In this document: positions 59,806 to 64,000 of the stretch, one piece after another
Position numbering within the stretch: position 1 is the first letter of the stretch
Layout: every line of letters begins with the position of its first letter
NCBI RefSeq assembly: GCF_900101335.1
Contig: NZ_FNKA01000002.1
Location: 558,001-622,000 of the forward strand
Direction of reading: 5' to 3'
Length of the DNA: 64,000 bases
Origin: Quadrisphaera sp. DSM 44207
GTDB taxonomy: Bacteria; Actinomycetota; Actinomycetes; Actinomycetales; Quadrisphaeraceae
Made by a program: the position numbers and the translations under genes
The notes under the pieces: model-generated
What the model was told of the DNA's origin: nothing
Databases searched by the model: none
The model's input: only the letters and a program-made list of their open reading frames with translations

Positions 59806-60464
59806 GGGGCGGTGACCTTCTCGTTGGGCAGGTGGACGCGGGTGCTGACCTCGGCCGGCGCGACCCGGCCGAGCGGGTCGGTCTGCACCAGCAGCCGGAC
59901 GCCGACGCTGGCGACGCCGGTCGTGTCGGGCTCCGGGAGCAGCTCCTGCCCGTCCGCGTCGTAGTACGTGAACACCGGCGTGCCCGCGGGGTTGACGACG
60001 CCGGAGAGGACGGTGCGCGTGCTCGCCGTCCCGGAGAAGCTCCAGGTGCCCGCCGATGCGGTGGCCGGCGTCCGGGTCTCCACGAGGGCGCCCGCGGGGT
60101 CCACGGAGAGCTCCACCAGCACGGGGGCCGGCCCGGCGGCGGTCCAGCTGCGCACGAGCAGCGACGTGCTGCTCGTCGGGACGACGCCGGGCAGCGCCGC
60201 CGCGGGGTCCGGCTGCGGGACCTCGGCCGCGGAGCGGACGGCGCGCGTGATGGTCTGCAGCGCCACCTGCGTCGTCGTCGTCGCCTCCACGCGCCGGTCG
60301 CTGGCCTGCAGCGACCGGGTGGTGCCGACGACCATCGAGAGCACCATCGTCCCGACGATCCCCAGCAGGACCGTCGTGGTCAGCAGCTCGACGAGCGTCA
60401 GCCCGGCCTCCCCGCCGTCCGCGGCCTGCGCGCGTCGGGGCGCGGTCGAGCCGCGCGGCGTCAC
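59802..60464 (-). CDS. Minor type IV prepilin (PilW-like)
   Basis: A 220-residue prepilin. The leader ends GGEAG and cleavage should fall before LTLVELLTTTVLLGIVG, with Glu at +5 as in type IV pilins. The rest is a beta-rich globular domain with VRSAAEVPQPDP and FTYYDADGQELL, like PilW/PulJ-type minor pilins. The GTG overlaps the upstream gene as GTGA. It would be cut by the prepilin peptidase at 57275. Confidence 0.82.
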   Translation of the reverse strand: MTPRGSTAPRRAQAADGGEAGLTLVELLTTTVLLGIVGTMVLSMVVGTTRSLQASDRRVEATTTTQVALQTITRAVRSAAEVPQPDPAAALPGVVPTSSTSLLVRSWTAAGPAPVLVELSVDPAGALVETRTPATASAGTWSFSGTASTRTVLSGVVNPAGTPVFTYYDADGQELLPEPDTTGVASVGVRLLVQTDPLGRVAPAEVSTRVHLPNEKVTAP

Positions 60465-61771
60465 GAGGTCACCGCCACGGTCAGCGGGTAGGTCGCCGAC
60501 GGCTCCAGCGTCTGGATCGTCCCGGTGGTGCTGGTGCCGGCGGTGAACGTCCAGCCCGCGCCGTAGGGCATCGTGGCCCTGACGGTGCCGGTGGCGTCGG
60601 TGGTGCCGAGGACGTGGGTCTCGCCGGACGTGCACCCGCGGCCGCCGGTCTGCGCCGGGTGCGTGGCCCTGACCTGGACGCCGACCGCGGGCTGGCCGTC
60701 CGCGCGCTTGACGACCACGTCGACGAGCGCCGCGCGCGCGGTGGCCGGCGTGGTCGTGCCGGCGGTGACCGCCGCGACGGGCGCGGTGACCGCGCCCGGC
60801 CAGAAGGGCGTGCCCTCGGACCCGTCGGCGTTGAGGTCCTTCGCCTCGGGGTCGGCGTCCCAGCAGGTGCCGAGCCACGTGCGGTAGCCGGCCGGGAAGG
60901 GGAAGAGCCAGGGGATGGTCACGGGCCAGGTGCCCCCGCCGAGCTCGAGCCGCCGGCCGGGCAGGCTGGTGCTGACGACGCCGACCCCGACCGTCGACGG
61001 CACGGGGTGCGCCGCGCTGGGCGCGGAGAGGCGCACGGCGCCCGCGAGGTCGTAGTCGACGGCGACGGCGGTGGTGGCCCCGGCCGTGACCGTCAGGGGG
61101 CTCCTGACGGGCGTGAGCGCGTGCTGCGAGTCGACCGAGCCGCCCTCGGAGATCGTCACGGCGTAGTCGCTGGCCGCCGTCAGCTGGTTGAAGAAGGCGC
61201 AGCCCTGCTCGTCGGTGGCGGCCGTCACCGGGGGGCCGTCCGGGCGGGACGCCGTCACGGTGACGAGCTCGTTGGCGCGAGCGCGCGCGTCGAGCACCTT
61301 GACGGCGATGTTGCCCTTCGCGGGGTCGAAGCCGCCCGCTGCGGGGGCGACGAGGGTGTCCGTGCGCACGGGCGCGGTCGATCCCATGTCCGCCCAGGTG
61401 ACGCGCACCGACACCCGCTTGTAGAGGAAGGCCGCCCCGGAGCCGGAGTCGCACGGCGAGCCCGCGCCGGTGCGCGGCTGCCAGACCGCGGAGCGCAGCA
61501 CCGTGTACGCGCGGCCGCCGACGGTCCTCGTCGTCGTGGTGGTCTCCAGGGCGCCGAGCTCGTCGCTCGGCGTGGCGCGCGCCTCGCTGACCACCTCGTC
61601 GGCGATGCCGGAGGCGACCAGCCGGGCCCGGCCGTCGTCGGTGAGCCTGACGGTCGTCAGGACGCCGTAGAGGACGCCCAGGCTGGCGATGGCGAGCACG
61701 GCCATCGCGGCGACGACCTCCACGAGGGTGAAGCCGTCGTCGCCGTCGAGCGGCTGGCGCAGGCGCTGCAC
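60461..61771 (-). CDS. Large minor prepilin with repeated beta-sandwich segments (PilV-position)
   Basis: A 436-residue prepilin, three times the usual size. Leader and cleavage site are DGDDG/FTLVEVVAAMAVLAIASLG, with Glu at +5. After about 140 residues of pilin-like head, the chain has two to three segments that look like carboxypeptidase-regulatory/Cna-B-type beta sandwiches, with KVLDARARANELVTVTAS, TDEQGCAFFNQLTAASDYAV and VVVKRADGQPAVGVQVRATH. The GTG start has AGGAGGAGG just upstream, and a FliA-type promoter lies 31 bases before it. Such domains are common on adhesive Gram-positive pili, so a surface-binding role is plausible but inferred. Confidence 0.78.
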   Translation of the reverse strand: MQRLRQPLDGDDGFTLVEVVAAMAVLAIASLGVLYGVLTTVRLTDDGRARLVASGIADEVVSEARATPSDELGALETTTTTRTVGGRAYTVLRSAVWQPRTGAGSPCDSGSGAAFLYKRVSVRVTWADMGSTAPVRTDTLVAPAAGGFDPAKGNIAVKVLDARARANELVTVTASRPDGPPVTAATDEQGCAFFNQLTAASDYAVTISEGGSVDSQHALTPVRSPLTVTAGATTAVAVDYDLAGAVRLSAPSAAHPVPSTVGVGVVSTSLPGRRLELGGGTWPVTIPWLFPFPAGYRTWLGTCWDADPEAKDLNADGSEGTPFWPGAVTAPVAAVTAGTTTPATARAALVDVVVKRADGQPAVGVQVRATHPAQTGGRGCTSGETHVLGTTDATGTVRATMPYGAGWTFTAGTSTTGTIQTLEPSATYPLTVAVTS

Positions 61772-61801
61772 GGCGGTCCTCCTCCTGGGTCGGTCAGGGT
61801 C

Positions 61802-61830
61802 TGATCGGCAGCGCGAGCAGCGGACTTGAG
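61802..61830 (-). promoter_or_regulatory. FliA-type promoter for the minor prepilin operon
   Basis: On the minus strand CTCAAG (61830-61825) is 15 bases from GCCGATCA (61809-61802). The start of RNA would be about 61796, some 25 bases before the GTG at 61771. It lies just after the pilA hairpin, so the minor prepilin genes can be expressed on their own. Confidence 0.65.
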
Positions 61831-61850
61831 CCGGCTGCCGCACCGCGGAC

Positions 61851-61890
61851 GCACCGCAGGCCCGCACCGGTCGGTGCGAGCCTGCGGTGC
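61851..61890 (-). terminator. Long hairpin after pilA
   Basis: GCACCGCAGGC (61851-61861) pairs with GCCTGCGGTGC (61880-61890). CGCACCG (61863-61869) pairs with CGGTGCG (61872-61878) inside it, with a single C/A mismatch between. It starts 10 bases after the pilA stop, so it should end or protect the pilA message and so let the major pilin be made in excess. Confidence 0.75.
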
Positions 61891-61899
61891 CGCTGGAGA

Positions 61900-62358
61900 T
61901 CAGCAGTTGGTCGAGCTCGCAGCCGCAGCGGGCTGCTGGCCACCGAGCTTCGAGTCGTAGATGTAGAAGGTGCCGGCGGTACCGCCCTTGGCCGTGGCGT
62001 TGGCGCTGGAGCCGCGGATGCAGAAGCCGTCCGTGACCGGCTTGTACTCGATCTTGTTGCCGTTGGTCAGCTTGCCCAGCCCGACGAGGACGGTCTGGCC
62101 CGTCGCGGAGACGTCGACGTAAGCGGAACCCGACGTGACCGGGTAGCTCTGCGAGTCGACGAAGGCGGTCTCGACCGTCGTCGCCACCGTGCGGATGTCC
62201 GACTTGATGCTGGAGTCGACGGCCTTCTGGCGCTGGTTGAGGAAGACCGGGACGGCGATCGCGGCGAGGATGCCGATGATGATCATGACGACGAGGAGCT
62301 CGATCAGGGTGAAGCCCTGGTCCTTCTCCTCCATGGACGTGCGGACGCGAGCGAGCAC
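61900..62358 (-). CDS. pilA: Type IV major pilin
   Basis: A 152-residue prepilin. The leader is short and positively charged (ARVRTSMEEKDQG), and cleavage falls before FTLIELLVVMIIIGILAAIA, with Glu at +5. A globular head follows, with TVATTVETAFVDSQSYP, and two cysteines (FCIRG and the C-terminal Cys) that probably form the D-region disulfide. The GTG start at 62358 has AAGGGGAG 7 bases upstream; ATG 62334 lacks one. A FliA-type promoter lies upstream and a hairpin downstream, as expected for a highly made subunit. Confidence 0.94.
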   Translation of the reverse strand: MLARVRTSMEEKDQGFTLIELLVVMIIIGILAAIAVPVFLNQRQKAVDSSIKSDIRTVATTVETAFVDSQSYPVTSGSAYVDVSATGQTVLVGLGKLTNGNKIEYKPVTDGFCIRGSSANATAKGGTAGTFYIYDSKLGGQQPAAAASSTNC

Positions 62359-62417
62359 CTTCTGCTCCCCTTCGTGAGGACGAGGGCCCGCTCTGGGCGC
62401 GGCCCGTGACACCTGGA

Positions 62418-62445
62418 CCATCGGAACGGCGCGGTGGACCTTGAG
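62418..62445 (-). promoter_or_regulatory. FliA-type promoter for pilA
   Basis: On the minus strand CTCAAG (62445-62440) is 14 bases from TCCGATGG (62425-62418). Predicted transcription begins near 62411, about 53 bases before the pilA GTG. The spacer is one base shorter than in the other three. Confidence 0.6.
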
Positions 62446-62518
62446 CCGCGACCCGCCCGGCCGGCTAGCGCTCACCCGATCGGCGCAGGCGCCGAGCCGA
62501 GGTGCCGGGCCGGACGCC

Positions 62519-63337
62519 TCACCACTGCGAGTCAGCGATCCCGTCCCGGATCCGCGGCAGCAGCGCCGCCAGGCGCTCGTCCGGCACCGCTCCCGCGGAC
62601 ACGGCCACCACGGACGGCGGCGCCGCGGCGGCGTCGAGCAGCCCGCCGGCGATCGCGGTGCCGGTGCGCAGGCACAGCGCCCACGGCGAGGCGCCCGGGA
62701 CGTCGCGGTCGACCTCGTGCAGGGCCCGGGCCATCTCGCGCGGGAACGTCCACGCCGACAGCGCCGCCGCGGAGACCTCGGTGTGCCGGACGCCGTACCG
62801 CTCGGCCTCGGCGGCCAGCAGCTGCGCGCGGCCGCCGTCGGCGACCTCCGGCAGCGCCAGCAGCTCGGGGTAGCCCTCGGGGTCGTGCTGGCACAGCACC
62901 GCCTGCCCGATGGAGGAGAGCAGGCCGAGGCAGAAGGACTCCGCGGTCGGCAGGCCGAAGCAGCCGGCGAGCTCGCCGCACGCGACGGCGGTGGTCTTCG
63001 ACCGCGTCCAGAAGTCCGCGGGCAGCACCGACTCGTCGTCCGCGCCCGCCGCCGCGACCGCGGCCATCGTGCGCACGGTGGTGAAGCCCACGACCGTGAC
63101 GGAGAACGCGACGGTGCGCACCCTGCCGCCGAGGCCGTAGTAGGCGCTGTTGGCCAGGCGCATGAGGCGCGCCGACAGCGTGGCGTCGGCCACGAGGACG
63201 TCGGCCAGCTCCTTCGCGCCCACGCCGTCGTCGTCCGTCATGGCCACGACGCGGGCCGCCACGGGGCGGCGCGCCGCCAGGGAGTCGACGGTGCCCAGCA
63301 GCTCGTCCAGCGCCGCTCCCGCAGCGGTGCGGGTCAC
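62519..63337 (-). CDS. HDOD-domain protein coupled to pilC
   Basis: A 272-residue protein with an HDOD domain: LADVLVADATLSARLMRLANSAYYG near residue 43 is the typical start, and FCLGLLSSIGQAVL and YGVRHTEVSAAALSAWTFP follow. HDOD proteins lack the HD phosphodiesterase metal site and usually act in signalling, often in motility or c-di-GMP networks. The GTG overlaps the pilC stop as GTGA. It lies between pilC and pilA, a position that suggests a role in pilus control. No partner domain is present. Confidence 0.88.
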   Translation of the reverse strand: MTRTAAGAALDELLGTVDSLAARRPVAARVVAMTDDDGVGAKELADVLVADATLSARLMRLANSAYYGLGGRVRTVAFSVTVVGFTTVRTMAAVAAAGADDESVLPADFWTRSKTTAVACGELAGCFGLPTAESFCLGLLSSIGQAVLCQHDPEGYPELLALPEVADGGRAQLLAAEAERYGVRHTEVSAAALSAWTFPREMARALHEVDRDVPGASPWALCLRTGTAIAGGLLDAAAAPPSVVAVSAGAVPDERLAALLPRIRDGIADSQW

Positions 63338-64000
63338 TGGATCTGGTCGAAGATGGTGAAGATCGGCAGGTACATCGCGATGATCATCCCGCCGACGACG
63401 GCGCCCAGGACGGCGATCATGATCGGCTCGATGAGGCTCGTCAGCGCCTCGGTCGTCGCCTCGACCTCGGCGTCGTAGAAGTCGGCGACCTTCTCCAGCA
63501 TGGTGTCGGTGGCCCCGGTGTCCTCGCCGACGGCGAGCATCTGCACGACCATCGGGGGGAAGACCCCGTGCCGGGCCAGCGGCGCGGCCATCGACTCGCC
63601 GCGGCGCACGCTGTCCTGCACGTCGCGGGCGGCCCGCTCGAGCACGAGGTTGCCGGCGGTGCCGCCCACGATGTCCAGGCTCTGCAGGATCGGCACCCCC
63701 GAGCGGATCATGGTGCCGAGGTTGCGGCAGAACCGGGCGACGGCGACCTTGCGGAACAGCGGCCCGAAGACCGGCACGCGCAGCACGAGCGGGTCGACGA
63801 CCGAGCGCACGCGGTGGTGGTGGCGCACCCGCCGCCAGACCACCAGCCCGACGGCGGCGAGGACGACGAGCAGGGGCGCGCCGACCTTCATCAGGCCCGA
63901 GAGCCACACCAGCAGGCGCGTCGGCGCCGGCAGCTCTCCGCCGAGCGAGGCGAACATCGAGGCGAAGATCGGGACGATGAACAGCAGCATCCCGACCACG
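63334..64000 (-). CDS. pilC: PilC-type pilus inner-membrane platform protein, 5' end cut off by the window edge
   Basis: About 222 C-terminal residues of a type II secretion F-domain protein are visible. FIVPIFASMFASLGGELPAP, a membrane helix, RFCRNLGTMIRSGVPILQSLDIV and MLEKVADFYDAEVEATTEALTSLIEP are typical of PilC. The end is AMYLPIFTIFDQIQ. The N-terminal half and any pilB and pilT ATPases lie beyond base 64000. The platform protein anchors pilus assembly to the motor. Its stop overlaps the HDOD gene start. Confidence 0.93.
   Translation of the reverse strand, partial: VVGMLLFIVPIFASMFASLGGELPAPTRLLVWLSGLMKVGAPLLVVLAAVGLVVWRRVRHHHRVRSVVDPLVLRVPVFGPLFRKVAVARFCRNLGTMIRSGVPILQSLDIVGGTAGNLVLERAARDVQDSVRRGESMAAPLARHGVFPPMVVQMLAVGEDTGATDTMLEKVADFYDAEVEATTEALTSLIEPIMIAVLGAVVGGMIIAMYLPIFTIFDQIQ

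Overview
This window comes from a very GC-rich actinobacterium. Third codon positions are almost all G or C, GTG starts are common, and genes are often joined by 4-base GTGA or ATGA overlaps. The block rpe-rsmB-fmt-def-priA-metK-coaBC-rpoZ-gmk-mihF-pyrD-pyrF-carB-carA-pyrC-pyrB-pyrR, followed by bldD, nusB, efp and an aro cluster, is the usual actinobacterial arrangement. BldD, MihF and the trp-region membrane proteins are actinobacterial markers. A type IV pilus operon with apparent FliA-type promoters suggests a motile, zoospore-forming lineage such as Kineosporiaceae. That assignment is inference.

Layout. 1-6.7 kb: trpA (cut by the window edge), trpB and trpC, an oppositely oriented DUF4190 gene with a strong terminator, then a second trp block (HGxxPAAW protein, trp-region membrane protein, trpE, hisI). 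6.8-19.6 kb: a 56-bp perfect palindrome, zwf, a heterodimeric ABC exporter, hisF, a small P-loop kinase, a FUSC-type membrane protein, an MscS channel, a lipase-like hydrolase, a PH-domain protein, hisG and hisE. 19.6-24.2 kb: an accessory segment with an MHS-family symporter, a thioredoxin-reductase-like flavoprotein and a DHA2 efflux pump. 24.2-34.3 kb: rpe to mihF, with two genes (gmk and coaBC) that seem to start at CTG. 34.4-44.5 kb: the full pyrimidine operon, with a PyrR-binding RNA hairpin over the pyrR ribosome-binding site. 44.6-45.3 kb: bldD, with its own BldD box. 45.3-49.4 kb: nusB, efp, a SatD-like regulator with a membrane partner, a PKD-type secreted protein and a lipoprotein. 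49.5-53.6 kb: aroC-aroK-(GGDEF diguanylate cyclase)-aroB. 53.6-64 kb: a type IV pilus operon (pilC, an HDOD protein, pilA, three minor prepilin-type genes, the prepilin peptidase, pilM, pilN, pilO and a pilP-position protein).

The most interesting theme is regulatory. The same promoter pattern, CTCAAG-N15-(G/T)CCGA, lies upstream of pilA, the large minor prepilin gene, pilM and the diguanylate cyclase gene inside the aro cluster. For the cyclase, the predicted transcript begins within a few bases of the GTG, so it would be leaderless. In the same 20 kb, BldD keeps the c-di-GMP-binding signature RGD-x8-RxxD. Together these suggest that pilus production and c-di-GMP synthesis are switched on by one motility sigma factor, with BldD reading the second messenger. 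The motifs are visible in the sequence; the regulon is inferred.

No rRNA or tRNA gene, insertion sequence or CRISPR array was seen.
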